40,583 bases of DNA from a virus, in the IMG/VR virus record IMGVR_UViG_3300030108_001316, positions 1 to 40,583 of that record, one strand, 5' to 3'. Below are positions 22,274-32,188 of the stretch, piece by piece; position 1 is the stretch's first letter, and each line of letters starts with the position of its first letter. Below the pieces are notes generated by a model. It did not search any database. It was not told where the DNA came from and saw nothing but the letters and a program-made list of their open reading frames with translations. The translations under genes were made by a program, and so were the position numbers.

Positions 22274-24238
22274 ATGGCAATAACAGTTAGAAAAGGTAAT
22301 TTTACTTTAGGATTCACAATACCAACAAGAGACCAAATAGAGCAATCAAGATTAAAACGTGCTGCTACCAAAAAATCAGACGTGCTTGATGACACCATAA
22401 AAAATATGTTTGGTCCTAATCCTTCAGGAACTCCTACGCAAGATTATATGAGTGCAGTTACCCCTGCAAATAAAAAACTTGGACAATATGCTTCAATTTT
22501 CCAATCTGCAATTGACAAAGATGTACAAGGTATAAATGATTTACAAAATATGCACAAAAAAATAAATACTGTGCCATACAGCAATATAACAGATAAATTA
22601 AGTAGCTTACAAAAACAATTACAAAACGGTGATATAACTGGTTCAGCGTTTGCAGTAGCAGTAGCTAACTTATATAAAAAAATGTACGACCCAAAATCAG
22701 GAGTTTTAACTGATGATAATGTGCTTAGACTAGGTGCATTAGATGAATCATTAAACAATGATATAAAAAGTTTTAACTCTTTTATTGGTAGTAAAGATAA
22801 TACGCTTAAACTAGGTGCAGACGGTACATTTACATCACAGCTAGACCCGCAGGCACAAGCTAAAACAGATTTTATGGCAAGAGCCGATGGCGTATTTGAT
22901 TTTAGTGACTTCGAAATTAAGAGTGTGCGAGGAAAAGAAGGACAAGGCAGAGGACAATTTGCTGGTTCAGGTAAAGAATCGTTAGCATTTATTGCTAAAG
23001 ATTTTGATTTGAGTTTAAGTAATGCATTTGAACCAGTGGTCCAAGAACTTGCATATGCAGCATTATTAGGCGAGATACAAAAAACAAATCCAGACGCAAT
23101 TGTAGGACATACTGATGGACTAAATGCATTAGGAATACAAAGCGACGATATTAACTTAGGTGTTAAAAACAGAGTTACAGTAATAGTTAGAGAAGCACTT
23201 AAAGCAACTGGTCAAGAATTTGAGGAAGGTGGTCCGCAAGAAAATGACATTGTAACACAAGTTTTAGGAGAAGTAACTAAAAAGGTAACAGCACTAAAAG
23301 AAGGTGATTTAACCGACGAAGATTTAGCAGCTTATTCTGATGCTGGTCTTAAAGCTGAGGACACATTTAATCAAATAGCTAAAAACATAGATACACAATT
23401 TATGACTAATGTGAAAAGTATTAGTGAGGTAGATGATTTATTAGTCTTCATGAAAGACCAATTAAATATAGAAGAACTAATAGAAAATTCAAATAAATTT
23501 GATGAAACTCAAAAACAATTGTTATTAAAAAAATTAGATACTATTTTGGTAGGAGCTTTTGTAAACAAAGGTGCACCTGGAGGCACTGACGAAGTTTTAT
23601 TAGGTAAAGGTCTAATAGTTATGACTAAGTTTCTAGAAGATTTAGGATTAGACGGTGTTGACCCTGCTGGTTTAGCTAGCACCTTAAAGATAACAAAAGA
23701 CAAACAGGATTTATGGACAAGAGCTTTGAAAAGAATTAGAACTGCTAAACAAGATGCGGTAAGAGTCTTAGAAGAAAATCCTGAGTTAAAAAAGAAATAT
23801 AATAGTTATTTTGACCCATTTGATGTTGCTGATAAATATACAAAAATTAACCTTAATTTATCCAAAGCATTAGCAGGCGAAACAGTTAATTTAGCAGACA
23901 ACGAAACTATAACGGAAAAAGAAAAAGAAGATTTATTAAGTGTGTTAGAAAAATTTAATGAAAGAAGTCCACAAGGAAAAACTGCAGTAGCAGAAGCCGG
24001 AACGCCAACAGGAGATAGTGAATTAGGATACACTGTTAACGATAATGAAATAAATGAGTTCAAAACTGCTGCTATTGAAACAATTATGAAATATAATATG
24101 TTAGAAGATATGCAAATGTTAAATAGATTTATTGCTAACTATACATTAGAAATAGACGAAAACATGTCTGTAGAACAACAAGATAAATTCAAAGACATGG
24201 TATTAAATACGATTAACACAGATAGTGCTGCCGTATAG
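22274..24238 (+). CDS. Internal virion (ejection) protein B
   Basis: This 654-residue protein starts at the ATG at 22274 behind AGGAG. It is predominantly helical and charged, with long Lys/Asp/Glu-rich stretches and no membrane span; 'NEFKTAAIETIMKYNMLEDMQMLNRFIANYTLE' closes the protein. Its position between 428- and 1828-residue proteins parallels T7 gp15, the middle component of the ejectosome. Identification is by context; no catalytic motif is apparent. Confidence 0.6.
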   Translation: MAITVRKGNFTLGFTIPTRDQIEQSRLKRAATKKSDVLDDTIKNMFGPNPSGTPTQDYMSAVTPANKKLGQYASIFQSAIDKDVQGINDLQNMHKKINTVPYSNITDKLSSLQKQLQNGDITGSAFAVAVANLYKKMYDPKSGVLTDDNVLRLGALDESLNNDIKSFNSFIGSKDNTLKLGADGTFTSQLDPQAQAKTDFMARADGVFDFSDFEIKSVRGKEGQGRGQFAGSGKESLAFIAKDFDLSLSNAFEPVVQELAYAALLGEIQKTNPDAIVGHTDGLNALGIQSDDINLGVKNRVTVIVREALKATGQEFEEGGPQENDIVTQVLGEVTKKVTALKEGDLTDEDLAAYSDAGLKAEDTFNQIAKNIDTQFMTNVKSISEVDDLLVFMKDQLNIEELIENSNKFDETQKQLLLKKLDTILVGAFVNKGAPGGTDEVLLGKGLIVMTKFLEDLGLDGVDPAGLASTLKITKDKQDLWTRALKRIRTAKQDAVRVLEENPELKKKYNSYFDPFDVADKYTKINLNLSKALAGETVNLADNETITEKEKEDLLSVLEKFNERSPQGKTAVAEAGTPTGDSELGYTVNDNEINEFKTAAIETIMKYNMLEDMQMLNRFIANYTLEIDENMSVEQQDKFKDMVLNTINTDSAAV

Positions 24239-24246
24239 GGGGATAT

Positions 24247-27200
24247 ATGTCGGATAAAATTAAAACTGCTGAACAAGTTTACAACGGGTTACTGCCTGTT
24301 GAACAGCCAGAAACTAAAATCAATGACAAACGTTTGTTAAGTGATAGTGTGGCTTATAGTTTAGCAAGCCAAGGGCGTTTGTTTGATGCATATGGTACAG
24401 TAGGCATACCAGCCGCAGGGTTATCTCAACCTGAATACGGAATAGGACTAAACTTTGGACGAGGATTATACGAATACACAATAGGTATATTACCGATGTT
24501 TGAAAGAAATGCTTTGTCATTTATAGAACCAGTTACTACAGGTGAAAAAGTAGCAAACATGTTTGGATTATTTGGTGGTACATTAGCATCCGTGCTTAGT
24601 GGTAATGCTCTTGTAGGTGCTGGAATTAAATCTGCTGGCGGAGCTATTGCTAATTTTGCTAAGATAGCTAAAGGAACAAAAAATGTAACTAGTGCAGGCA
24701 AGTTAGTTACAAAATTAGACGAGTATAGACAAAATCCTATACTAGCTCGATTAACTAATCAGATAGTAAAAGGTAATCCTACTGGAGCTGTAAGACCTAT
24801 AGCACACATTGGTCGAATGACTGGCGGTGAGTTAGCAAAAATAACTGGACAATTATCAAGTGAAACTGTAATTGGTGCTCATTTATTTGATATGAGTTAT
24901 GTAGAATCAGCTTTGTGGTCAATAGGTGGTCACGGATTAGTTAGAGGTATACAAGGTTTAATTAAAAATACTCCTCGTAATCCTAGAGTTCAAGGAGAGT
25001 TTGCTTCTCACAAATATCAATTACTAGAAGACATAGGTTTGTTAACTAAACAAGGTAGTGAATCAATTGATGAAGCTATAAACGCTACAGCTAAAACAGC
25101 ACGACAGTTAGTTGGACCATTTAGACCAGGCAGAGAATTGTTAGGTAAAGTGTTACAAGGAGACGATATCTCTGTACAACAATCTAGGCAATTAGACCCA
25201 AAAGTTTTTGGACAACAACCACAAGTAAAAGCAGTAACTACAGGTCTAGGTAAAAAATTTGCAGAAATAGAAAAATTAATTAAAAGTTTTATTGATGAAG
25301 CCGACAATGGATTAGCAGCTATAGTAGCCGGTAACTTAGGCAAGACTGTGCCAACAAAAGGACTTAGTAAAGCTAACATAAACAATTTATTAATTAAACC
25401 ATTGAGAGAAAATTACGAAGCATATGTTAGAACAATCAAACAATCTATAGACGATTTAGGAGATGCTAATGTTAATAGGAGTTCAGGATTGTTTAGTCCT
25501 AGAGATGCACAAATTCTTAGACCTACAGGCAGTAAAGTTATTGTTGATGCTAAAAACGTAACACGATATAAAGATTTAGTAACTAAAAGAGTTAACAGTA
25601 GTAGCTACGAACATTTAGACAGCATGGACAAAGATTTAGTTATAGGATTTTTTCATGAACAATTAGATTTTTTAGCCAGCTCAACAGCTAAGTTAAGAAA
25701 AACAACAGCTGTAACAGATAGTTTTGAAATAGGAAAAGTTAGAACACCCGTACCTAAATTTAATGTTAGTGGTATGCAAAACTTAGTAGATAATGTATTA
25801 GAATCTAGTAACATTTACAAAAATAAACTTAATTTATATTTACCACCAACTGCAACAGCTAAAGACGTATCAAATGCTACTAAAAAATTATTAAAGTTTA
25901 CAGAAAAAATGACTAAGAAATTTGATACAGACCGTGGCTTACTAAAGAAAACAAAAGAAGTTGAAGATTTAGTAACTAAATTAGATAAACTAGATGAGAT
26001 AGGAGCGTTAGGTCCAAACTCTTTAGTTACACAATTCGCAGATTCAATATCAAATTTACGTAATTTAATTTTAGCAAACAAGTTCTTAAATCATCATGGC
26101 AATTTAGCAATAGCTATGCGTGGAGTTATAGATGATTTACAACCACTTGTTACCAATCCAAAACAAGTTAATCCATTAACTAAACAAAAGATTGAACAAA
26201 TGAATGAGATAGTAGGTCAAACAATATTTGATGGGTTTGAATTAAATACTTTACAACGTACTGTAGCGGCAACTGCTAAAGACCATGCGGCTAACATAGC
26301 AAAACATGAACCAAAATTACGAGATATAACTGTTACGTATGTAAGAAATGATTTAGAAAATTTATTAAAAACTCCATCACAAGATAAACTTGTATTACAA
26401 GCACAACGAGAACTAACTGCTATACAAAATATACCGGCTAATGCACAAGCGTCAGCTAAAGACCAGTTAGCTAGAAAACTTACTGATGATTTATTACGAA
26501 ATGACCCTACATTTAGAAGAGCTTTATTAGGTAAAGATTACAGAAGTCATGAGTTACATCATGTAGCTGAATTAATTAATAGTCGTAACAATCCACACAA
26601 AGTAATTAAATTAATTAATCAAGCTGACATGTCATCAGCTAGAAATGCAAGTAATACCGCTGAACAAGCAGCTATAAATAAAATAAAACCTAAACCTTTA
26701 ACAAAAGGTAAAAACAAAAAAGAACAAACTAAAATAGAAGACGAACAGGCTTTACTAGAAGCAACTACCGCCAAAGAATTAGAAGCAACAACTGACTTAG
26801 GTACATCAGCTAGTTCATTACTACAAGGTATGAAACAGTTTTTTAATAAATTTAGGTCTAGTACACGAATGGTACAAGATACTGCTTATGGTGGTGCTAT
26901 TAAATTTATAAACAATGCAGAATCTAGTAGTAGATTATTTCAATTAGATTTAGTTAGAGGCGGATTGTTAGATAATACAATAAAACCAATGAGGGCAATA
27001 TATAAATCATTAAGTTCTCAAAATAAAACTGTAGCTAATAACGCAATTATTAGAATAGAACAAATAGCAGATGATGTTGCTAAGAAAAATCCTAATACAT
27101 CTTACGATGATTTGTTAGACTTGATTGAACCAGAAGTCAATAGAGTTATCTCTACGTTACCAGATGATGTACAAAATTTTGTAAAAGAACATAAAAAGTT

Positions 27201-29733
27201 TTACGATTATTTCTGGGATGATGTGTTAGTTCCAGCAGAAAAAGAAATAATAGATAGTATTAGAAGTGGACAACAAGTTAACGCTGCAGGTAACATTATC
27301 AAACTAACGGATGCAAATTTTGCTTTACCAAAACGTATACCTTACTACTATCCTCACATGAGAATAGGAGATTTGAAAGTAAGTTATATAGGTTCTAACA
27401 ACAACATGGTAACTATCGGTTATGTAAAAAGTGCAGACGAAGCAGAAAAACTTATTACAAAAGTGTTAGCCGGTAAAGATAGACCTAGGTCCTTGCGTGG
27501 GGTTGACGGCGATTTATCTTCAGGACGTATAAGTGTCTTAGAAGTAGATGGTGCATTAGGTACGGTAGACAATGAGTTGCCTGAGATAGGTGCAGCATTG
27601 TTTAATGAAGTTGGATTAAACTCTGTATCTGTATCAGAACTTAAAAAAGCTATTCGTGGTGGCAATAAAAAATTCTTTGCCAATAAATTTAGAGTTAACA
27701 ATAGCAACATTAAAAATCGTTCTGATAAATTACGTAACATAGATACAAATGTTATGGATGTAGCATTTACTTATGCTGTTAAACAACTAAGATATAAACA
27801 TTATGCTAAACTAGCTTTGGATGCTAATACAGAAATATCTAAATTAAGAAACTTTAGTAGTCCTGGCACAGCTGGTAAAGAATTAGCCGATTTCTTAGAA
27901 ACAAAAGCAGGCGAATTATTTGGTAGACCATATAAACTAGAACAAGAAATAGATAAAATTTTAGGTACTATAGAAAAAGCTATACGTGAAGTGCCTGGTG
28001 TAAATAGACTATTTAGTACAGCTAACTACCAGCCCGGTTCTCGTAGATTACGTACTTTAGTTTCAACTAGTTTAGCCTTATCACGTATTAGTACATTAGG
28101 TATTAATTTATTATCAGCAGCCGTACAAACTACCATGTTACCTTTATCAGTAATACCAGCGTTTGGTATACGTAACGCAGGTAAAGTTGCAAAAGCTATC
28201 TTTAATCATTTATCTAGACGTAACAATTCTGAACTAACAAAAGCATTAAATGAAATAGGTCCTTACATAGGTATAGCAGACGAAGGAAAAAGTATAGCTT
28301 CACTAGGTGCTAGAGATTTAACTGAAGGTATCACTGGGCTAAGTAAGAATACAATGCAAACTATTTTTAATCATATTGAAGATGCCTCTCTTTATTTATT
28401 TAACAAAGGAGATAGATTACCAAGACGTGTTGCGGCATCAATGGCTCATTCTACTGCAGACGATGTATATAATAATGTTGTTAAAAAACTAGCAGACAAA
28501 GGGCATACAATACAAAGTATTACTAAAGATGAAATTTATAATATATATAAACTACGAAATCAAGCAGGGTTAACTAACTTAAATACTGCTGAATATAGAA
28601 TGTTAGTGTTACTTAAAGATTATAAATCATTAACTAAGTTTAAGGACGGTGCTAAAAATCCAAGAGCAATGGTTGAAAGAGTTGTAACAGGAAAAGGTGA
28701 CCAATATAAATTTAAGATTACTGATGAAAATTTACGTAAAAACTTTATGATAGAAGTAGCTAATGATACTAACTTTATATACAGTACAATGGAAAATCCT
28801 CGACTATTAAATCATCCATTACTAAAACCAGCTACACAATTTAAGGTGTTTACAACTAAATACTTTGAGCGTCTATATGGAGCTGGAGCACGTAATAGAA
28901 AAGAATTTGCAGAGATGATTACTATTTTAGGACTCATGGCAGGACCATTAGCTATACCAGGAGCAAGAGAAATGCTAGCTATTGCTGATATCTTTACACA
29001 AGGCGATAGTGCAACTGCTAACGCACAAGATTTCATGTACAAAACATTTGGTAAGTTTGGATATGCTGGTGTGCCTGGAATGCTAGGTTATGATTTTTCA
29101 TCAAGAGCACAAGTTGGGACAGTACAGTCATTATTATTCCAAGGAGTATTTGACGACCCACAACCGTTTGGTATCTTTGCACAAGGAGCAATGGATTCAT
29201 TAGGTAGATTTGCTAAAGCATACAAAGGTGATGCTATTGATACAAGTTTTATACAACAGATATATCCAGTGTTACCACAAGCAATCAAGAATGTTGTCGA
29301 TGTAGTTGATTATGCTAAGTATGGTGAGCTATATAATTACAACACTCAAGTTGGTGGTATTAAAATGACTGGAGACGAAATAGATGCATTTAGTGGTAAG
29401 TTATTTCCAAAGGCGGGTAACTTTTTACGACTAGCTATTGGATTAAAAACTACAGAACAAGGACGTTTAGAACAAATACTTAGAAATGCTAGACAAAGAA
29501 ACTTAATACTAAGAGATGGAGAACGAGCAACCAAAGCACAGATATTACGTTTGTACAATGCAGGAGATACAGGGCAGGCATTTAGATTAGCTCAGGCGTT
29601 AGGATTAACTGAAGCTGAATACAAACGATTAATTAAATCACAAGGTCAATTTAAGAAACGAACAAGAAATCTTGACCCAACAATTAAAAGACAAATACAA
29701 GACTTAATAAGGGAAGTGGATACTAGATACTAA
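24247..29733 (+). CDS. Giant internal virion protein C (1828 residues)
   Basis: The largest gene in the window starts at the ATG at 24247 behind GGGGG. Apolar, Gly/Ala-rich segments appear at about residues 100-140 (MFGLFGGTLASVLSGNALVGAGIKSAGG), 1275-1320 (LGINLLSAAVQTTMLPLSVIPAFG) and 1560-1590 (MITILGLMAGPLAIPGAREM). The rest is helical and Lys/Asn rich. It corresponds in position to T7 gp16, which enters the cell to form a transmembrane conduit. The T7 protein has an N-terminal lytic transglycosylase; no such motif is visible here, nor a virion RNA polymerase motif. The motif SHELHHVAEL near residue 773 has His-Glu-x-x-His but lacks a zincin context. Confidence 0.7.
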   Translation: MSDKIKTAEQVYNGLLPVEQPETKINDKRLLSDSVAYSLASQGRLFDAYGTVGIPAAGLSQPEYGIGLNFGRGLYEYTIGILPMFERNALSFIEPVTTGEKVANMFGLFGGTLASVLSGNALVGAGIKSAGGAIANFAKIAKGTKNVTSAGKLVTKLDEYRQNPILARLTNQIVKGNPTGAVRPIAHIGRMTGGELAKITGQLSSETVIGAHLFDMSYVESALWSIGGHGLVRGIQGLIKNTPRNPRVQGEFASHKYQLLEDIGLLTKQGSESIDEAINATAKTARQLVGPFRPGRELLGKVLQGDDISVQQSRQLDPKVFGQQPQVKAVTTGLGKKFAEIEKLIKSFIDEADNGLAAIVAGNLGKTVPTKGLSKANINNLLIKPLRENYEAYVRTIKQSIDDLGDANVNRSSGLFSPRDAQILRPTGSKVIVDAKNVTRYKDLVTKRVNSSSYEHLDSMDKDLVIGFFHEQLDFLASSTAKLRKTTAVTDSFEIGKVRTPVPKFNVSGMQNLVDNVLESSNIYKNKLNLYLPPTATAKDVSNATKKLLKFTEKMTKKFDTDRGLLKKTKEVEDLVTKLDKLDEIGALGPNSLVTQFADSISNLRNLILANKFLNHHGNLAIAMRGVIDDLQPLVTNPKQVNPLTKQKIEQMNEIVGQTIFDGFELNTLQRTVAATAKDHAANIAKHEPKLRDITVTYVRNDLENLLKTPSQDKLVLQAQRELTAIQNIPANAQASAKDQLARKLTDDLLRNDPTFRRALLGKDYRSHELHHVAELINSRNNPHKVIKLINQADMSSARNASNTAEQAAINKIKPKPLTKGKNKKEQTKIEDEQALLEATTAKELEATTDLGTSASSLLQGMKQFFNKFRSSTRMVQDTAYGGAIKFINNAESSSRLFQLDLVRGGLLDNTIKPMRAIYKSLSSQNKTVANNAIIRIEQIADDVAKKNPNTSYDDLLDLIEPEVNRVISTLPDDVQNFVKEHKKFYDYFWDDVLVPAEKEIIDSIRSGQQVNAAGNIIKLTDANFALPKRIPYYYPHMRIGDLKVSYIGSNNNMVTIGYVKSADEAEKLITKVLAGKDRPRSLRGVDGDLSSGRISVLEVDGALGTVDNELPEIGAALFNEVGLNSVSVSELKKAIRGGNKKFFANKFRVNNSNIKNRSDKLRNIDTNVMDVAFTYAVKQLRYKHYAKLALDANTEISKLRNFSSPGTAGKELADFLETKAGELFGRPYKLEQEIDKILGTIEKAIREVPGVNRLFSTANYQPGSRRLRTLVSTSLALSRISTLGINLLSAAVQTTMLPLSVIPAFGIRNAGKVAKAIFNHLSRRNNSELTKALNEIGPYIGIADEGKSIASLGARDLTEGITGLSKNTMQTIFNHIEDASLYLFNKGDRLPRRVAASMAHSTADDVYNNVVKKLADKGHTIQSITKDEIYNIYKLRNQAGLTNLNTAEYRMLVLLKDYKSLTKFKDGAKNPRAMVERVVTGKGDQYKFKITDENLRKNFMIEVANDTNFIYSTMENPRLLNHPLLKPATQFKVFTTKYFERLYGAGARNRKEFAEMITILGLMAGPLAIPGAREMLAIADIFTQGDSATANAQDFMYKTFGKFGYAGVPGMLGYDFSSRAQVGTVQSLLFQGVFDDPQPFGIFAQGAMDSLGRFAKAYKGDAIDTSFIQQIYPVLPQAIKNVVDVVDYAKYGELYNYNTQVGGIKMTGDEIDAFSGKLFPKAGNFLRLAIGLKTTEQGRLEQILRNARQRNLILRDGERATKAQILRLYNAGDTGQAFRLAQALGLTEAEYKRLIKSQGQFKKRTRNLDPTIKRQIQDLIREVDTRY

Positions 29734-29743
29734 GGAGGATACA

Positions 29744-29938
29744 ATGGATAGCATAATGGACTATATACCGTGGGCGTTTTCAGGATTACTTACAATCGCT
29801 GGTTATTTATTCAAAGGTAAATATACACAACTAAAAAAAGTTATTGATACATTTACTGATATGATAGAAGATGATAAAGTAACACCAGAAGAATGGAAAA
29901 CATTCACAACAGAAGCTAAAAAACTTATTGGCAAATAA
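29744..29938 (+). CDS. Small membrane protein, holin candidate
   Basis: This 64-residue protein starts at the ATG at 29744 behind AAGGAGG. Residues 8-23 (IPWAFSGLLTIAGYLF) form a single span followed by a charged helical tail (DDKVTPEEWKTFTTEAKKLIGK). Size, single span and place before a zincin-like gene are compatible with a class III-type holin, or with a membrane anchor of the internal core. The sequence alone does not decide. Confidence 0.55.
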   Translation: MDSIMDYIPWAFSGLLTIAGYLFKGKYTQLKKVIDTFTDMIEDDKVTPEEWKTFTTEAKKLIGK

Positions 29939-29939
29939 C

Positions 29940-30296
29940 ATGGATGTAAAAGGCTGGATAAATTTAGGTGATGAATATAAACCTGTTGAACTGTTGGTAG
30001 TATCAAGAGATTTAATGGACCTTATTGCCAAAGAAAAAGGGGTATACACGCCGGATGATTACACAGAAGGTATGTGGGTTCATGATGAAAATGCTATTTA
30101 TTTAATTGACAAACCTATACATGCATCGCCTGAATTTATTTTATTACATGAAATCGTACATTGCATTGATGACTTAACAGATATGCATGAAGATGACGAA
30201 AACAGAGTAGATGCAAAAGCACAACTGTTACTTGCATTTATAAAATACAATCAAGATTTAATACAAACACTTATTAAGAAGGAGTTATACAACTAA
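29940..30296 (+). CDS. HExxH zincin-like protein
   Basis: This 118-residue protein is taken from the ATG at 29940; a TTG at 29928 adds four residues. Neither has a good ribosome site, so coupling to the preceding gene is likely. Residues 69-78 read LHEIVHCIDD, a zinc-binding HExxH helix (H70, E71, H74). A candidate third ligand is E84 or E87 in MHEDDENRVDAKAQ, as in the ImmA/IrrE-type peptidase fold. The first half is beta-rich and contains 'WVHDENAIYLID', matching the strand that precedes the active helix in that fold. It could cleave a host protein or cell-wall peptide. No signal peptide is seen. Confidence 0.65.
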   Translation: MDVKGWINLGDEYKPVELLVVSRDLMDLIAKEKGVYTPDDYTEGMWVHDENAIYLIDKPIHASPEFILLHEIVHCIDDLTDMHEDDENRVDAKAQLLLAFIKYNQDLIQTLIKKELYN

Positions 30297-31552
30297 TGGG
30301 TCACTTAAATTCATTTAGCATAGAACAAGATGGTAAACATTATCTATTAAAAGGTAGTGGATATAAAAATAATGATGCGGCTATTGATGCTTGGCGTAAA
30401 GGTAAAAATCCAGAGTTAGGAGTTTACGATTCACAAGACGCAGCAACCAACGCAAGCAAACAAATGTCAGAAGACAGCGACCATAACGAACCAACGTTAC
30501 GTCGAGAGCTTGGACCGTTGTCATATAATGTAAATAACATGTCTTATAATATGGACAGAGCATATGATTTTTATTTAGGACCAGACGGTGCTAAACTGCG
30601 TGAGTTTACAGAAAATTTTATAGGTGGTGCTGGTAAATTAAAACTTATTAAAGGATTAGGTAAACCTGGCAGTGCAGAAACATTATTACGTAGAGGTAAC
30701 CTATCTGATGTAAATAAAGTTTTAAGTAATTTTGTAGACGACATTAGTAATATACAAACAGCTAAAGCTCCGGGCACTGATGCAGCCTCAGCAAAACAAT
30801 TTTTTCGCAAAGCATTCGATATATTTAATACATATATGAACAAGTATGAAAAACAAATTCCTAGTACAGAGTTTACAAGAGTAATAACTAAAGAAGCAAA
30901 ACGATTAGAGATAAAACCAGGACCAGATAGAAAAATAGATTTGAAAGGTTTAATACCAGCTGGTATGGTTGACCCTTATTACGGCTCTAATGAAAGCATT
31001 TTTAACAATGATAAACTTGCATCAAGAGCTATAGCTAGAGATTTATATAACAAATCACAAAGTAATAAATATGTAACAACAGAAGCCTTGCTACGTAGTT
31101 ATGGAGACCCATCTAAACTAGGCAAGCAAATGGCAATCTACACAGGCATCGATGCATTTAAGAACAAGACTGGAATGAGCTCTACTTTACCTGTTCATAA
31201 TCCTACACAATTAGGTATTATGACTTCAGGATTAATTAATGCACTTACAGACTCTGAAACATATAACACAGTTTATAGAAGTTTATTTACAAACCCAATA
31301 CAAAACCATGACATAGGTTATTGGGGTAGTAAAAAATTAATAAATCAACCTACAGCGGACAAACTACCAGATGTCCCTACGACTGAATATCTACCAAAAG
31401 CAATGCAAGACATAGCAGAAGGGTATAAAGAACACGGCAACTTACTAAACGAAACAATTAAAAAAACATCGTTTGTTACAGACCAACTAAAACCAAAAGA
31501 AACACCCAACCCAGATGTTATAAAAAATTTAGTAAATACATTGAGGAGATAA
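30296..31552 (+). CDS. Large virion-associated protein, unknown
   Basis: This 418-residue protein starts at the ATG at 30296 behind AAGGAG. The N-terminus reads as a beta hairpin (LNSFSIEQDGKHYLLKGSG), followed by a helical body without membrane segments and a repeated pattern of short helices with Lys/Asn/Asp. 'MAIYTGIDAFKNKTGMSSTLP' and similar segments resemble no family I know. Position after the ejection proteins suggests another virion or ejection component. Confidence 0.55.
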   Translation: MGHLNSFSIEQDGKHYLLKGSGYKNNDAAIDAWRKGKNPELGVYDSQDAATNASKQMSEDSDHNEPTLRRELGPLSYNVNNMSYNMDRAYDFYLGPDGAKLREFTENFIGGAGKLKLIKGLGKPGSAETLLRRGNLSDVNKVLSNFVDDISNIQTAKAPGTDAASAKQFFRKAFDIFNTYMNKYEKQIPSTEFTRVITKEAKRLEIKPGPDRKIDLKGLIPAGMVDPYYGSNESIFNNDKLASRAIARDLYNKSQSNKYVTTEALLRSYGDPSKLGKQMAIYTGIDAFKNKTGMSSTLPVHNPTQLGIMTSGLINALTDSETYNTVYRSLFTNPIQNHDIGYWGSKKLINQPTADKLPDVPTTEYLPKAMQDIAEGYKEHGNLLNETIKKTSFVTDQLKPKETPNPDVIKNLVNTLRR

Positions 31553-32188
31553 ATGAAAAACACACTTATAATTATTATCGCAGTAATTTTTATAGGAGCT
31601 ATATCTTATGCTACAGATAATAGCACTAGTAACCAAACAAATACAAGTGGCTCAAACACTAGTATTAGTGGCGGGTATACCAGTACAACAACAAACAGTT
31701 ATTCCGGCGGACAAACCAACACTACAACTAACAGTACAAGTAACAACACAGAGAGTCAAGCAATACCAGTAAGTTCTGCCATAGCACCTAGTATGAGTAG
31801 TTACTCTCAAGACTTATGTGTAGTGGGAGTAAGTGGTGGTGTACAAGTAACCGGATTTGGTGTAGCTGGAGGTACATTTATAACTGACGAAAACTGCGAA
31901 AGAATGAAACTAAGTAAACTATTGTATGATTTTAATATGCGTGTAGCTAGTATAGCTATACTATGCCAAGATGATAGAGTTTTTTCTGCTATGGAAAACG
32001 CTGGCACACCTTGTCCATTTGAAGGTAAGATAGGTGCAGAGGCAGAAGCACAGTGGAAGAAGTATGATATAGAAAGACCAGACTATGACAAATATGTACA
32101 AAAATTAAAAAGAAGAGCAGCTATAGACAACAAAACAGAGTTTGTACCTATAGACACGGAGTATGATTTATATGGAGACGATGATTAA
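31553..32188 (+). CDS. Exported Ser/Thr/Asn-rich protein
   Basis: This 211-residue protein starts at the ATG at 31553 behind GAGGAG. Residues 1-21 (MKNTLIIIIAVIFIGAISYA) are a signal peptide with a likely cut after SYA. Residues 22-80 are of low complexity (TST, NTT, SGG). The C-terminal domain has 'GVAGGTFITDENCERMKLSKLLYDFNMRVASIAILCQDDRVFSAMENAGTPCPFEG' with cysteines at positions that could form disulfides. That pattern recurs in marine phage proteins of unknown role. It would work in the periplasm or on the virion surface. Its end overlaps the next gene by 26 bases. Confidence 0.65.
   Translation: MKNTLIIIIAVIFIGAISYATDNSTSNQTNTSGSNTSISGGYTSTTTNSYSGGQTNTTTNSTSNNTESQAIPVSSAIAPSMSSYSQDLCVVGVSGGVQVTGFGVAGGTFITDENCERMKLSKLLYDFNMRVASIAILCQDDRVFSAMENAGTPCPFEGKIGAEAEAQWKKYDIERPDYDKYVQKLKRRAAIDNKTEFVPIDTEYDLYGDDD

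Noticed and set aside
26535-26580. HELHH as a zinc protease site in the giant protein
   Set aside because: It lies in a charged helical region without the hydrophobic environment and third ligand of zincins; probably coincidental.
24247-29733. Virion RNA polymerase as in N4
   Set aside because: The protein is about half the size, and I see no polymerase motifs; only the capsid protein has an N4-like pattern.
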